Assembly: GCA_903929355.1 (NCBI GenBank)
Contig: CAIYUN010000053.1
Span: 39,174-103,173, forward strand
Reading direction: 5' to 3'
DNA: 64,000 nucleotides
From: an uncultured Opitutaceae bacterium
Lineage (GTDB): Bacteria > Verrucomicrobiota > Verrucomicrobiia > Opitutales > Opitutaceae
Made by a program: the position numbers and the translations under genes. Under the pieces are notes generated by a model that saw only the letters and a list, made by a program, of their open reading frames with translations, made no database searches and was not told where the DNA came from. This document shows, in pieces, positions 19,607 to 28,725 of this stretch. Within the stretch, counting starts at the first letter, position 1, and every line of letters begins with the position of its first letter.

Positions 19607-20286
19607 TTCGGGGCGGCCTCCTTGTCTTTTTCCTTGTCCTTGTCCCCCTTGGGTGCGGGCGGCTTGAAGTTCATCACGATCTCAAAGGTGTACCGGCCGG
19701 TGGCCACCTCCGGGTTCTCGTTGTTGGCCTCCACCGTTTCGAACAGCGGCCCGTAGGCCTGGTCGTCACGCAACTGCTGCACATAGGCGTCCACCAGCCC
19801 GGCCCCCTCGTCGGGGGTGGCGAGCACGGCGCCGTTCAGGATGACCCCGGTGGCGCGGGCATCGAAATGCGTCAGGGCGATCTTCGGCGGCAGGGTGGCG
19901 CTGAGATGGAGCAGGTAATCGGAGACCACCAGTTTGCCGCCCCCCAGGCCGCCGGCCTGAAACTGGTCGAGCTCGCGCAGCGTTTTCTCCTCCGCCTGAA
20001 ATTTCTTGAACTGCGCGACGGCGGCGGTGCTGGCGGCCTTCGCCTTCTCAATGCTGGCCGCGTAGCCGGCGGTGTCGTTCGCCAGGTTGCGCAGCTCATA
20101 CTCCCCGTACACCGTGTAGAGCAGCAGGCCGAGCGTGATGGTGACGGCCGCGCCGTTGATGAAAAACGACGTGCGGACCGTCTTCGTGTCGGGCAGCCGC
20201 TCGAAGTTCCGAAAATTCGGATGCCAGGCCGGCGCGAGCGCCGCGGCGGCGGCCTTGGCCTTGGACCTTTTAGGGAGCAGTGGCAT
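19603..20286 (-). CDS. pilN: PilN-like inner-membrane assembly protein
   Basis: 227 residues. A basic cytoplasmic N-terminus (MPLLPKRSKAKAAAAA) precedes one membrane helix (FFINGAAVTITLGLLLYTVYG), followed by a predicted coiled coil (TAGYAASIEKAKAASTAAVAQFKKFQAEEKTLRELDQF) and a periplasmic domain; the tail is Lys/Asp/Glu-rich. PilN uses its N-terminus to bind PilM in the cytoplasm, which fits the 17-bp overlap with the PilM-like gene just upstream. Confidence 0.7.
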   Translation of the reverse strand: MPLLPKRSKAKAAAAALAPAWHPNFRNFERLPDTKTVRTSFFINGAAVTITLGLLLYTVYGEYELRNLANDTAGYAASIEKAKAASTAAVAQFKKFQAEEKTLRELDQFQAGGLGGGKLVVSDYLLHLSATLPPKIALTHFDARATGVILNGAVLATPDEGAGLVDAYVQQLRDDQAYGPLFETVEANNENPEVATGRYTFEIVMNFKPPAPKGDKDKEKDKEAAPK

Positions 20287-21304
20287 GGCGGGGATACTGG
20301 GCCATCAGCCCGAACAAGCCCAGGCGGCGCGCGTCCTGCGCGGCGGCGGGCACGGTTTCGGCCAGCGTGATCTGGCGCGATTGCAGCCAGGCCGGCAGGT
20401 CGGGTTTCAGCACGGGCACCCCCAGCTGGCCGGCGACCGCCTCCTCGAGCCACAACAGCTTCGGGGACAGCGCCGGGCACATCACCTGCCCGATCGACTG
20501 GCCCGTCTGCACCTCGTAAAAACCAATCGAGGATTGGAGCTCCTTCAGGAGTTTCCGGACCAGCAGGGGTGCCAGCCCGGTGAAATCAAACGCATTGGAG
20601 TAAAACAGCTTTCGCGCCGACTCCTCGTCCTTGAGGTTCAGCTCTTTCTGCACCACCGGGATCATGCCCTCGAGCCCCTGCGGGATCACCCGTGTAGCCT
20701 CCAGCCCCGCCCCCGAGACAATGAACGATTGGGTGGAGTCGCCCGCGATCTCCAGCACCAGCGTCGGCGTTTTGTTTTTGGCAAAGTTCAGGTAATCCGC
20801 CAGCCCGCCGATCACGGCCAGCGTGACCAGCTCCAGGCGGTCGGGATAAAGGCCCGACTTCAGCAGCCGGTCCTGCAGGGTGATGACGTCCTCCGACGGC
20901 AGGCCGCAGATGATCACGTCTTTCTGTGTCGCCGACCCAGCGTCATATTCCGTCCCGTCCGTGGGGTGCAGCAACATGAGGATGTGCTGGTCGGGTTCGA
21001 TCCGCAGTTGTTGCGCGGCAACCTCGTTCAGGTAACCCGGCTCCTTCACCCGCTTCAGTTCCAGCGTGACGCGACGCACCACCCGCCGCGGCGGGCAGAC
21101 GCCGCAGACCGCCTGCAGATAGCCCCCGGTTTTTTTCGGCTGGAGCACCTTGAGCAACTCCACCAGCGCGGCCTCGTCGTCGATGGCGCACTCCTGAATC
21201 TCCTCGATCACCAACGGCGGCACCGCCGCCGACGTACGCGCCAGCAGCAGCGTGTGTTCGGTGCAGTCGAGGAAGAAACTCTTGGATTTCGGCGCAAGAA
21301 ACAT
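20270..21304 (-). CDS. pilM: PilM-like actin-fold cytoplasmic protein
   Basis: 344 residues. Actin/FtsA-like ATPase features are spread along the chain: FLDCTEHTLLLAR near the start, LVLEIAGDSTQSFIVSGAGLEATRVIPQGLEGM (phosphate-2-like) in the middle, and LLKELQSSIGFYEVQ towards the C-terminus. PilM docks the N-terminus of PilN on the cytoplasmic face. The frame is open 33 residues further upstream, but that extension (MSCQQVALRLRHSL...) is not family-like, so the ATG at 21304 was chosen. It is the first gene of the pilMNOPQ-giant gene set. Confidence 0.75.
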   Translation of the reverse strand: MFLAPKSKSFFLDCTEHTLLLARTSAAVPPLVIEEIQECAIDDEAALVELLKVLQPKKTGGYLQAVCGVCPPRRVVRRVTLELKRVKEPGYLNEVAAQQLRIEPDQHILMLLHPTDGTEYDAGSATQKDVIICGLPSEDVITLQDRLLKSGLYPDRLELVTLAVIGGLADYLNFAKNKTPTLVLEIAGDSTQSFIVSGAGLEATRVIPQGLEGMIPVVQKELNLKDEESARKLFYSNAFDFTGLAPLLVRKLLKELQSSIGFYEVQTGQSIGQVMCPALSPKLLWLEEAVAGQLGVPVLKPDLPAWLQSRQITLAETVPAAAQDARRLGLFGLMAQYPRHATAP

Positions 21305-21475
21305 TCGGGCGTCAGCAGGCGGCGGGAAGGTGGGTGGATGGGAGGTGGACTGACATCGGCGCAGACTGTGGCGAAGCCTCAGTGCAACCTGCTGGCAAGA
21401 CAAGCCTTAATCAGCGGCTGCGCCACCCGCGGCCGGCCCGGCCGCCCGCCCCCCTGGCTGCACCATGGGTGCGCG

Positions 21476-21577
21476 TCACTTCTGCCACGTACGCTTTTTG
21501 TGGCGGTTCGCCTTGAGGCGCTTCCGCCGCTTGTGCTTGTTCATTTGCAGACGGCGCTTCTTTTTGAGGTTTCCCAT
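21476..21577 (-). CDS. 33-residue bS22/mS38-like (AURKAIP1/COX24) ribosomal protein
   Basis: A tiny, extremely basic protein translated from the ATG at 21577: it begins [20 protein letters not shown], continues [13 protein letters not shown] and stops at TGA. Seventeen of 33 residues are Lys or Arg. Length and pattern (KKRR..M.K.K.RK.L...R) match the actinobacterial 30S protein bS22 and the AURKAIP1/COX24 core of mitochondrial mS38, both of which sit near the decoding site. It lies alone between the pilM-like gene and addA. No clear Shine-Dalgarno is seen. Homology is from recognition of the pattern, not a search. Confidence 0.85.
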   Translation of the reverse strand: MGNLKKKRRLQMNKHKRRKRLKANRHKKRTWQK

Positions 21578-21644
21578 GGGTTTGTTGAATGCTGAGTGGT
21601 TCGCCCCTTGCAAACAGGGGCGGACGCGTGCTGTCCAGCCCTAT

Positions 21645-24600
21645 TTATGTCACCTGTGCCCTGGCCGGCACCGCCGTGAACACCACTTCGACCCGAACTG
21701 CCGCCTCGGGCAGCCCGGTCAGCCTCGCCGCGGCGCGTCGGTAAAGGCCGAGCTGCCCCGCGTGCGGTGCCACCGCCGTGGCCGGTCCGGTCTTGAAATC
21801 AAACACCGTGGCCCGCCCCGGCGACCGCCCGACGACCACACGGTCAAACACCCCCGACACCCAAGCCCCGTCGAGCACCACCTCAAAGGCCCGCTCGCGC
21901 CACACCTCCGCCCAGCCGGTGGGGCGGGACCACACCTCCGCCAGCTCCGACGCCCGCAGGCAGGCCAGGGCCGCCTTGGCCGCCTCGGGTCCGACGCCGC
22001 GCTTCGCCCACGCCGCCGCCAGCTTCTCGGCGTCGCCCGGGGCGGTCCACTCCACCTCCGCGAGCAGCTCGTGCACCTCCCTCCCGAACTCCGCCGGCGT
22101 CGCGCCCCGCCCCGGTGAGCCCGGACGCGATGGGGGCCGCAGGGCAAACCAGGCCGCCCCGGCCACCATGCCCCGCCGCTCCGCTGACGGCCGGCGCGCC
22201 GCGAACCGCGCCACCCCGGTCGCGCCCGCGAGCGGCTCCAGTCCGCGGGCGTCGGCCAGCGACGCCCCTGCAACGGAGCTTGTGCCCAAGGCCTCATACC
22301 AGCGCGCGTCGCCCTCGCTCCAGGTCTCCCCAAGGGTCTCGCGGAGCAGCAGCGGATAGTTGTGCGACGTTGACCCCGCTTTCGTCGGCACCGTGATGAC
22401 ATATAACGCGCGTTTCGCACGCGTCATCGCCACATACAGCTTGCACATGGCCTCGTAGGCCGCCTCAGCCTCGGCGGCCGCGATCTGCGCCGCGAGCACC
22501 GGGTCGCCCTCCGCAAAGGGCGCGGACGGCAGGTCAAGAATCCACTCGACCGACCGGTCCGGCGCCTTGTGCACCGCCAGACCCTTGCGCCGGCGCGCCA
22601 GGGACAGCCCTTCCAGGTCGGGGAGGATCACCAGGTCAAAACCCAGCCCTTTCGCCTTGTGGATGGTCATCACCCGCACGACGCCGGCCGCTTCGGTGTC
22701 GCGCGCCGTGTGCGTCGCCGCCAGGTCCAGGAACTCCGCCACGTCGCGCCCGCCGCCTTCGTCAAACTCCTGCGCCAGGGCCACCAGTTGCCGCCCGCGG
22801 GTGCGGCTGAACTCATCGTCCGCCCGCAGCGTGGGTTCGAGCCGGCTGAGCCAGCGCGTCAGGGTGCCGGCCAATCCGTCCGCGTGCAGCCCGGCCAGGA
22901 CGTGGCTCGTCAGCGCGTCCGGCTCCGCCAGTCCCTCCGCCCCCAGCAGCCCGCCCAGCGGCGTCATCCGCAGATGCTCGCGCGCGAAAGTGTCGCCGGG
23001 ATGGGCCGCGGCCCGCAGCAGCGCGAGCAGCGCGCAGGTGAGCGGGTTGTCCACCGCCACCTCGCGATCGCTCTCCGCCACGGCCGCCAGCCCGCCCTCG
23101 CGCCGCAGATAATCCGCCAGCCGCGCCGCCGTGTCGTTCTGCTGCACCAGCACGGCCGCCGCCAGCCCCCGGGCTTGCGCCCCGGTCTCGTGCAGGATTT
23201 TCAGGGTCTCCGCAAACCGGCCCTCCTCGTCCGCGGCGTGGCGCAGCTCCGCGTAACCGCCCAGGTGCGCGCGCGCGCTGGTGTGGGGGCGCCACTCCCG
23301 CGCCCAGCGCGCCGCCACGGCCGCGGGCAGCACCGCCCGCGCGGCCGCCTCGTCGCCCAGCACCCGGTTGACCATCGCGATCACCGGCGGCCCCGACCGC
23401 CACGATTCGGTCAGGTGCCGCTCCTCGATCGCGCCGGGGGCGGCGGCGTTGTAATGGTCAAAAATCTCGCGAAACAGCCGCGCGTCCCCCTCGCGCCAGG
23501 CGAAGATCGCCTGCTTCACGTCCCCCACGTAGAAAAAGCTGCGCCGCCGCTCCGCGTCCTGCACCGCCTCGTCGATCAGGTTGCGCAGCACACTCCATTG
23601 CGCGAAGCTGGTGTCCTGGAACTCGTCGAGCAGCCAGTGGTCGAGCTGGGCGTCGAGCCGCCAGTCGATCAGCAGCCGGCCCTCCGCGTCCGCGACGCGG
23701 GTGAGGGTGGCGGGCTGGAGCAGCCGGGTGATGTCCGCAAAGGTCAGCCGTCCGCCGCGCCGCACCATCGCGTGATAGACCGCGTCGTAACCCTGCAGCA
23801 CCGCGAAGATCCCGCGGGTCATCTCCAGCCGCCGCCCCAGCTCTGCGCCGGCGAGGCCGGCCACCACCGCCAGCAGCGCCGCGGCGGCCGGCGGCCCGAG
23901 CGGGACTTTCTTCCGCTCCAGAGTCAGCTCCGCGCGGCCCGCGCGCAGCCCGGCCCACACCTTGAACGCGTTGCGGACCAGATAGTCCACCGGCTTGGGC
24001 AGTGGCGCGCCCGGTGACCACTCCGGCAGCGCCGCGAAAAAGTCCTCCAGCCGCTGCCGCTGCTGGTCATTGAGCGTCGCCCAGGGCAGCGCGGTGTGCA
24101 GCTCCCGCACCGCAGCCTCGCGCCGCCCCGCCGCCGCCAGCCAGGGGCAGCCTTCCGGCCAGATGCGCGCCGCCCCGCCCCAGCATTCGGCCTCCGGCGC
24201 GTCGAGATAGGTCTCCACGTGCTCGTCGAGAAACCGGTCGAGCTTCGCCGCCAGCCGCTTCTCCTCCGTGCCGAACGTCGCCCGTTTGAACGCCTCGATG
24301 AACTCCCGCTGGGCCGCCGTCGGGCCGCCGTCGGCGGCCATGAACAGCCGGGCCAGCGCACGCCGACGCTCCCGCCGTTCCGCCGCGCCCTCCAGCAGCG
24401 CGAACTCCCCGCCCAGCCCCAGCTCCAGCGGAAAGCTCCGCACCACCCGCGTGAAAAAACTGTCCAGCGTGCCAAGGCTGAGCCGCGGGGTCGCGTCCAC
24501 CACCGCGCGCAGCAGCCGCAGAAAATCGGCCGCGGCCAGCCCCGGGGCCTCCAGTTCCCGCGCCAGCTGCTCCGCCGCGGCGGCGTCCTCCGCCGCGTAC

Positions 24601-24779
24601 GCCAGCTTTTTCAGAATCTCGTCAAAAAACTCCCCGGCCGCCTTGCGGGTGAAGGTCAGCGCCACGATCCGCTCCGGCGCCGCGCCGGCCGCCAGCAGCG
24701 CGATGTAGCGGTTCGTGAGCGCGTAGGTCTTCCCCGACCCCGCCGACGCCAGGATCATCACATGCCCGGGCGTTTTCAT
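21645..24779 (-). CDS. addA: AddA-type UvrD helicase-nuclease
   Basis: 1044 residues. Walker A is near the N-terminus (ASAGSGKT, residues 11-18), followed by motif Ia [12 protein letters not shown], Walker B/motif [10 protein letters not shown], motif [20 protein letters not shown], motif V/VI region [13 protein letters not shown] and [13 protein letters not shown]. The C-terminal RecB-family nuclease domain shows [12 protein letters not shown] and FDFKTGPA (the D-x-K active-site core). This is the motor and one nuclease of the AddAB double-strand-break resection enzyme. The ATG at 24779 overlaps the stop of the upstream addB-like gene (ATGA), so the two are translationally coupled; an upstream in-frame extension is repeat-encoded and was rejected. 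Confidence 0.92.
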   Translation of the reverse strand: MKTPGHVMILASAGSGKTYALTNRYIALLAAGAAPERIVALTFTRKAAGEFFDEILKKLAYAAEDAAAAEQLARELEAPGLAAADFLRLLRAVVDATPRLSLGTLDSFFTRVVRSFPLELGLGGEFALLEGAAERRERRRALARLFMAADGGPTAAQREFIEAFKRATFGTEEKRLAAKLDRFLDEHVETYLDAPEAECWGGAARIWPEGCPWLAAAGRREAAVRELHTALPWATLNDQQRQRLEDFFAALPEWSPGAPLPKPVDYLVRNAFKVWAGLRAGRAELTLERKKVPLGPPAAAALLAVVAGLAGAELGRRLEMTRGIFAVLQGYDAVYHAMVRRGGRLTFADITRLLQPATLTRVADAEGRLLIDWRLDAQLDHWLLDEFQDTSFAQWSVLRNLIDEAVQDAERRRSFFYVGDVKQAIFAWREGDARLFREIFDHYNAAAPGAIEERHLTESWRSGPPVIAMVNRVLGDEAAARAVLPAAVAARWAREWRPHTSARAHLGGYAELRHAADEEGRFAETLKILHETGAQARGLAAAVLVQQNDTAARLADYLRREGGLAAVAESDREVAVDNPLTCALLALLRAAAHPGDTFAREHLRMTPLGGLLGAEGLAEPDALTSHVLAGLHADGLAGTLTRWLSRLEPTLRADDEFSRTRGRQLVALAQEFDEGGGRDVAEFLDLAATHTARDTEAAGVVRVMTIHKAKGLGFDLVILPDLEGLSLARRRKGLAVHKAPDRSVEWILDLPSAPFAEGDPVLAAQIAAAEAEAAYEAMCKLYVAMTRAKRALYVITVPTKAGSTSHNYPLLLRETLGETWSEGDARWYEALGTSSVAGASLADARGLEPLAGATGVARFAARRPSAERRGMVAGAAWFALRPPSRPGSPGRGATPAEFGREVHELLAEVEWTAPGDAEKLAAAWAKRGVGPEAAKAALACLRASELAEVWSRPTGWAEVWRERAFEVVLDGAWVSGVFDRVVVGRSPGRATVFDFKTGPATAVAPHAGQLGLYRRAAARLTGLPEAAVRVEVVFTAVPARAQVT

Positions 24780-27721
24780 GCGGCTCCTCCCGCGGGAGCG
24801 CGCCCCGCCCCGCGCTCGTCCTCCGGACCCTGACCTCTGACCTCTGGCTTCCGACCTCTGTTTCCCTCCCACTCCACGCTCGCGGCCGTCCCGTGATGGA
24901 ACAGCCCCGTCCAGTCCGCGTCGTCACGCGCGTCGCGCTCCGCCGGCGGCCAGAACTCCCCCGCCGCGATCGCCGCCGCCGTCTGCTCCGCGCAGTGCTC
25001 CGCCGCCGCCTGCAGCTCGGGCGTCAGGCCGTCCCAGAGGCTCAGCGCGGTGTCGCCCGCCGCCTTTGGCAGGTTGAAATAGCCGCACGCCACCTCCACG
25101 CCAAACTCGGCGGCCACCGCCCGCCGGTACAAGGGCAGCTGCAGATCCTCCCAGACGCGCTCCCGGCCACCGACGGTCACGCCCGCCCACACCGGCCGCT
25201 GCGCCGTCCGGCCCGCCGGCCCGAGGTGGGACTGCTCCGGAGACAACGCCGTGTCACTCGTCTTGTAATCGAGCACGCGCACCGCGCCGGTCCCGGCATG
25301 GCGGTCGATGCGGTCGATCTTGCCGCGCACCGCCAGCCCGCCGGCCGCGAGCTCAAATTTCCACTCCACCCGCTCGATCCGCCAGCCCGCCGCCCGTTCG
25401 CGCGCCTGCACCCGGGCCGCCGCGCCCAGCCGCTGCCGCGCCGACTCCAGCTGCACGAGCAGCGGCAGCGTGAGGGCGCCGCCTAGCTGCGCCCGCGCCC
25501 GCCGCTCCAACGCCGCCAGCAGCCCGTCGCGCAGGATGGCCTCGTCTTCGCAGTCGCGCAGGCCCTCGTCCTCGCCCAGCACCTGCAAAGCCGCATGCAC
25601 CAGCGTGCCGAAATCGAACGCATCCAGCTCCGTCTTGTCCGGGTCCACCCGCTCCATGCGGAGCCCATGCTGGAAATAAAACCGCAGCGGACAGGCCAGC
25701 CAGGCGCGCAGCGCGGTGACCGAAATTGTCCCCGGCGACGGCACGATCCGCGGGCGCAGCCGCCACGCCCGCGCCCACGGCAGGCTCGTCTGCGCCGCCA
25801 CCACCTCGCGGAAGAGGAATTTCACCCGGCGGGGCAGCTCCGGGTCGGCGCACCGCAGCAGCAGCCGCGACGGACGCAGGGGATCGCCCGCCGCCGACAC
25901 CTTGCCGAACAGGATGTCGAGACGGCCACCAGACCGGAGCGGCGGGCCCGCCCCACCCTCCTCCTCCGCTGAAGCTTCGGAGGACCGGTCGGAGGCCGGC
26001 TGGAGGCCGGCGCTGCTTTCCCCCCGCCAGGTCGCCAGCGCCGCCAGCAGATAGGCATCGCGCGCAAACCGCACGGCGTTCGTCTTCAGCCCCAGCGGTC
26101 CGCGCAGGCTCTCCGGCAGGAACGCGTCGCCCGTCACCGCGTCGGGCACGCTGCCGTCGTTGAGGCCCGCGACCACCAGATGGGGCGCGTCCTCCCACAG
26201 CAGCTCCAGCCACCCGTTCAGCTCCAGCGCGCCCGCCGGCTTCTCCTCCGCCCGCCTCGCCGCGGCAAACGCCTCCAGCGCCAGCTCCCAGCCCTCCGCC
26301 GGCGACGCGCCGGGGAATTTTTCCAACGCCGCCCCGGCCTCGGCCAGCGTGTCGCCCCACGCCCCGGCCGAGTCCGCCAGCGGTGAATCCGTCGCCAGCT
26401 CCCGCGCGGCGAAAATCTCCATGAGGGCGGCGGCCGCGCCGGCGGGAAATCCCCCCCGGGCCAGGGTCGCACGCAGCTCCGTCAGTTCCCCGAGCGCGCG
26501 GGCGGCGGCGGGGAATTTGGCCGTGTGCCCCCGTGCGGCCACCAGCGTCGGGGGCAGATGGCGCGCGTGCAGTTGGTCGAGCTCCTCCAGGAGCCGGGCC
26601 GGGGAGAACGCGGCCCCGCCCGCCCGCGGGCCCAGCCATCCGAGCACATCCGGACAACGCAGCAGCGCCGCCGCAGCGCCGAAGCTGTCCTCCCGCGCAA
26701 ACTCCGCGAGCGCCGCGAGCAGCGCATGCAACGCGTCGCGTCGCCGGGCGCGGCCCGCCGGGTTGAAGGCCGGCACGCCCGCGCGGGCCAGCCCGCCCTC
26801 CAGCGGCGCAAGCACCTCCGGGTCACCCACCCCGACGGCCAGCCGGCCTTCGGGCGCGGGGTAAGCCTGGGCCAGCGCGACCAGGCGGGCCGCCTGGTCG
26901 GTGGGGTCGGCGCACAAGTGGACGTGGCGCTCAAATTCCGGCCAGTCCAGCTCCCGCCGCCCCCACGTGTCCGGCAACGGCCGCCCCCAGTCGTCAAACA
27001 GCTCCAGGCCCGGCCCGAACACCACCACCTCGACCGGCCCGCGCGCGGCGTGCCGCTCGAGGACCTTCCCCGCAAGCGGGAGCGGATCAGGCGTGGCGAG
27101 GACGATGATTTTTTCCACGCCGGCGGGCCAGGTGGCGCCGTTTTCCACCCAGGCGAGCTTCGCCGCCTGCGGGTCGCGGAGACCGCGCCGCGCGAGCGCC
27201 GCGTCATAGAGCCGCTCCAGCCCGCCGAGCTGCCGCCAGCGCTCGGTTTCGGGGCAGTCGCGGCCGGCCCGCGCCGGCACGCCGCCCATCCGCAGCGCGC
27301 CCTCGGCCAGGGTTGCCTGCAACCGCAGCAATTGTTCCGCCAACCGTCGCGCCCAGGCAAAATCGCGGGCCGGCGGATCCAGCGGAAACACCGCGCGAAA
27401 ATCCTCCAACCTCACGCCGCGCAGCACGCCGGCCCAGGCGAGCTGCGCTTCCAGTCGCGTGGCGATCCCCCCGGCCGGGGCATCCAGGGCGGTAAGCGCC
27501 TCCGGCGCCACGACCCGGGGCGGAAACACGGCCTGCCCCTTTTGGTCCGCATGGGCCGCCAGTGCCTCGCGCAGCCGACGGCCCGCCTGCTGGGTGGGCA
27601 CGACGATCAGCCAGGCCGACAAATCCAGCGGCCCGTCGCCACGCCAGCCCGCCGCGAGCCACGCCACCGCCTGCGGCAGCAACGGGCGGGCCCACCGGAG
27701 CAGATGACGGCTGAGGGGCAT
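24776..27721 (-). CDS. addB: AddB-like PD-(D/E)XK nuclease / inactive helicase subunit
   Basis: 981 residues, the partner of AddA. The N-terminal half is a degenerate UvrD-like region (ADKSAWLIVVPTQQAGRR-type start; no Walker A lysine). The C-terminal half holds a RecB-family nuclease with AWLACPLRFYFQHGLRM, DFGTLVHAALQVLG and VRVLDYKTSD. The usual AddB iron-sulfur cysteine set is not evident, so it resembles the RexB/clustered AddB variants. Two oddities: a loop of roughly 28 residues (SAGLQPASDRSSEASAEEE...) coincides with a dispersed repeat at 25960-25985, and the C-terminal tail (NRGRKPEVRGQ...) is encoded by another repeat at 24830-24860. Confidence 0.85.
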   Translation of the reverse strand: MPLSRHLLRWARPLLPQAVAWLAAGWRGDGPLDLSAWLIVVPTQQAGRRLREALAAHADQKGQAVFPPRVVAPEALTALDAPAGGIATRLEAQLAWAGVLRGVRLEDFRAVFPLDPPARDFAWARRLAEQLLRLQATLAEGALRMGGVPARAGRDCPETERWRQLGGLERLYDAALARRGLRDPQAAKLAWVENGATWPAGVEKIIVLATPDPLPLAGKVLERHAARGPVEVVVFGPGLELFDDWGRPLPDTWGRRELDWPEFERHVHLCADPTDQAARLVALAQAYPAPEGRLAVGVGDPEVLAPLEGGLARAGVPAFNPAGRARRRDALHALLAALAEFAREDSFGAAAALLRCPDVLGWLGPRAGGAAFSPARLLEELDQLHARHLPPTLVAARGHTAKFPAAARALGELTELRATLARGGFPAGAAAALMEIFAARELATDSPLADSAGAWGDTLAEAGAALEKFPGASPAEGWELALEAFAAARRAEEKPAGALELNGWLELLWEDAPHLVVAGLNDGSVPDAVTGDAFLPESLRGPLGLKTNAVRFARDAYLLAALATWRGESSAGLQPASDRSSEASAEEEGGAGPPLRSGGRLDILFGKVSAAGDPLRPSRLLLRCADPELPRRVKFLFREVVAAQTSLPWARAWRLRPRIVPSPGTISVTALRAWLACPLRFYFQHGLRMERVDPDKTELDAFDFGTLVHAALQVLGEDEGLRDCEDEAILRDGLLAALERRARAQLGGALTLPLLVQLESARQRLGAAARVQARERAAGWRIERVEWKFELAAGGLAVRGKIDRIDRHAGTGAVRVLDYKTSDTALSPEQSHLGPAGRTAQRPVWAGVTVGGRERVWEDLQLPLYRRAVAAEFGVEVACGYFNLPKAAGDTALSLWDGLTPELQAAAEHCAEQTAAAIAAGEFWPPAERDARDDADWTGLFHHGTAASVEWEGNRGRKPEVRGQGPEDERGAGRAPAGGAA
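24830..24860 (-). repeat. dispersed repeat encoding the AddB tail
   Basis: The plus-strand sequence TGACCTCTGACCTCTGGCTT continues CCGACCTCTG. It matches 32611-32639 almost base for base, the differences being nearly all transitions. Both copies are translated in the same frame and give RKPEVRGQ and RKPEAGGQ in two unrelated proteins. Confidence 0.6.
25960..25985. repeat. dispersed hairpin repeat inside addB
   Basis: CCTCCTCCGCTGAAGCTTCG followed by GAGGAC. Non-coding relatives occur at 50394-50419 and 53525-53550. Here it lies inside a coding sequence and adds an Ala/Ser/Glu-rich loop without breaking the frame. Confidence 0.55.
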
Positions 27722-27732
27722 GGGGGGATTGA

Positions 27733-27775
27733 GTTACCACGGATGACACGGATCAACACGGATAAAACAAGTCGG
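27733..27775 (+). repeat. ACACGGAT direct-repeat module
   Basis: CCACGGATGACACGGATCAA then CACGGATAAAAC: three copies of an ~10-nt ACGGAT unit, roughly one helical turn apart. It sits upstream of the addB-like gene in an otherwise empty 230-bp stretch. A relative occurs in reverse at 34041-34060 and a degenerate one at 50372-50393. Confidence 0.5.
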
Positions 27776-27939
27776 ACAAATCAAGGGGCCGGACAAACGG
27801 AGCTTAAACACTGACTGGCCCTGATGAGCACTCAGGCGGACCGCCGGGTCGGATCAGTGAAAATAGGCGCGCGTCAGTGGTTCAAGGGTTTGATTCGCCT
27901 CCCCCTCCCTGCGGGTGGGGCGCCCGCGCTTCCAGAAAA

Positions 27940-27967
27940 ACAAAAAAGCCCCGCGCTCGGTGAGCAC
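27940..27967 (-). terminator. probable rho-independent terminator of rpsT
   Basis: On the minus strand GTGCTC-ACC-GAGCGC forms a 6-bp stem (one G-U pair), followed by GGGGC and six T residues. It lies about 43 bp beyond the rpsT stop codon. The short gap between stem and T-tract lowers confidence. Confidence 0.4.
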
Positions 27968-28009
27968 AAGGCGAAGGAGCAACGGTGGGACTCCACCAAC
28001 AATCGCGGC

Positions 28010-28270
28010 TTACTTCGCGAAGACGAACTTGGCGACGTGGGACTTGGCGCGGCTGGCGGCGTTCTTGTGGACGACGCCGGACTTGGTGGCCTTGTCCATG
28101 GCGGACGCATAGGCGGAGCCGGCGGCCTTGGCGGCGGCGGGATCACCGGCCTTGGCGGCGGCGTCAAACTTCTTGTGCAGCGACTTCAGGCGGGTTTTGA
28201 CCGCCTTGTTGCGGGTGGTGAGGCGGACCGCCTTGCGGGCGGCTTTGATTGCGGATTTGGTGTTGGCCAT
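28010..28270 (-). CDS. rpsT: 30S ribosomal protein bS20
   Basis: 86 residues from the ATG at 28270: MANTKSAIKAARKAVRLTTR is the canonical bS20 start, followed by the Lys/Ala-rich helical body and AYASAMDKATKSGVVHKNAASRAKSHVAKF at the C-terminus. It binds the 5' domain of 16S rRNA in the small subunit. It stands as a single gene with a likely terminator downstream. The in-frame upstream codons do not look like S20. Confidence 0.97.
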   Translation of the reverse strand: MANTKSAIKAARKAVRLTTRNKAVKTRLKSLHKKFDAAAKAGDPAAAKAAGSAYASAMDKATKSGVVHKNAASRAKSHVAKFVFAK

Positions 28271-28459
28271 GAGGGACGGGAGTTTTGTAGCCGGACAGAA
28301 GCCCAAACCCCCGCGCCCGAGTCAAGGGTGAATTCCGCCTCCGTTTCTTTCACTTTCCGCTTTATCTTTCGCTTTCGCCAGGTGCTTGCCTCCGTCCCCT
28401 CTTTCTGTCTGGCTGATTTGAGCAACGCCCCGCCTCGCCTTTACCCACCCCGACCGGCC

Positions 28460-28696
28460 ATGAAAACCCTGTCCGCCTTGCTCCGGATCATCTCCGGCTC
28501 CGCCCTCCTGTTCGTCTCATGGTGGGTCTACTCAAACAATTCCGAAGCCATGGCCGGAAACGGCTACCTCCATTTGTTCGGGCACGCGACGACACTGACC
28601 CCTGGTCAGCTGAAGCTGCTCCTCCTGATGACCTCCCTGATTGGCCTGCTCTTTACCGCCCTCGGCGTGATGACGTTGGGGAGGAAGCCGAAATAG
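28460..28696 (+). CDS. small two-helix membrane protein, unknown function
   Basis: 78 residues with two hydrophobic segments (about 4-25 and 50-72) separated by a short polar loop containing HLFGHATTLTPGQLK, and a basic C-terminal tail GRKPK. I do not recognise the family; similar small DUF3185-like proteins have this size and layout, with a conserved loop between two helices. The start is the ATG at 28460. It is head-to-head with rpsT and its 3' end lies 30 bp from the 3' end of the RNase P RNA gene. Confidence 0.6.
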   Translation: MKTLSALLRIISGSALLFVSWWVYSNNSEAMAGNGYLHLFGHATTLTPGQLKLLLLMTSLIGLLFTALGVMTLGRKPK

Positions 28697-28725
28697 GCGG
28701 AGACGCCATCGTGGTGGTGAATGAA

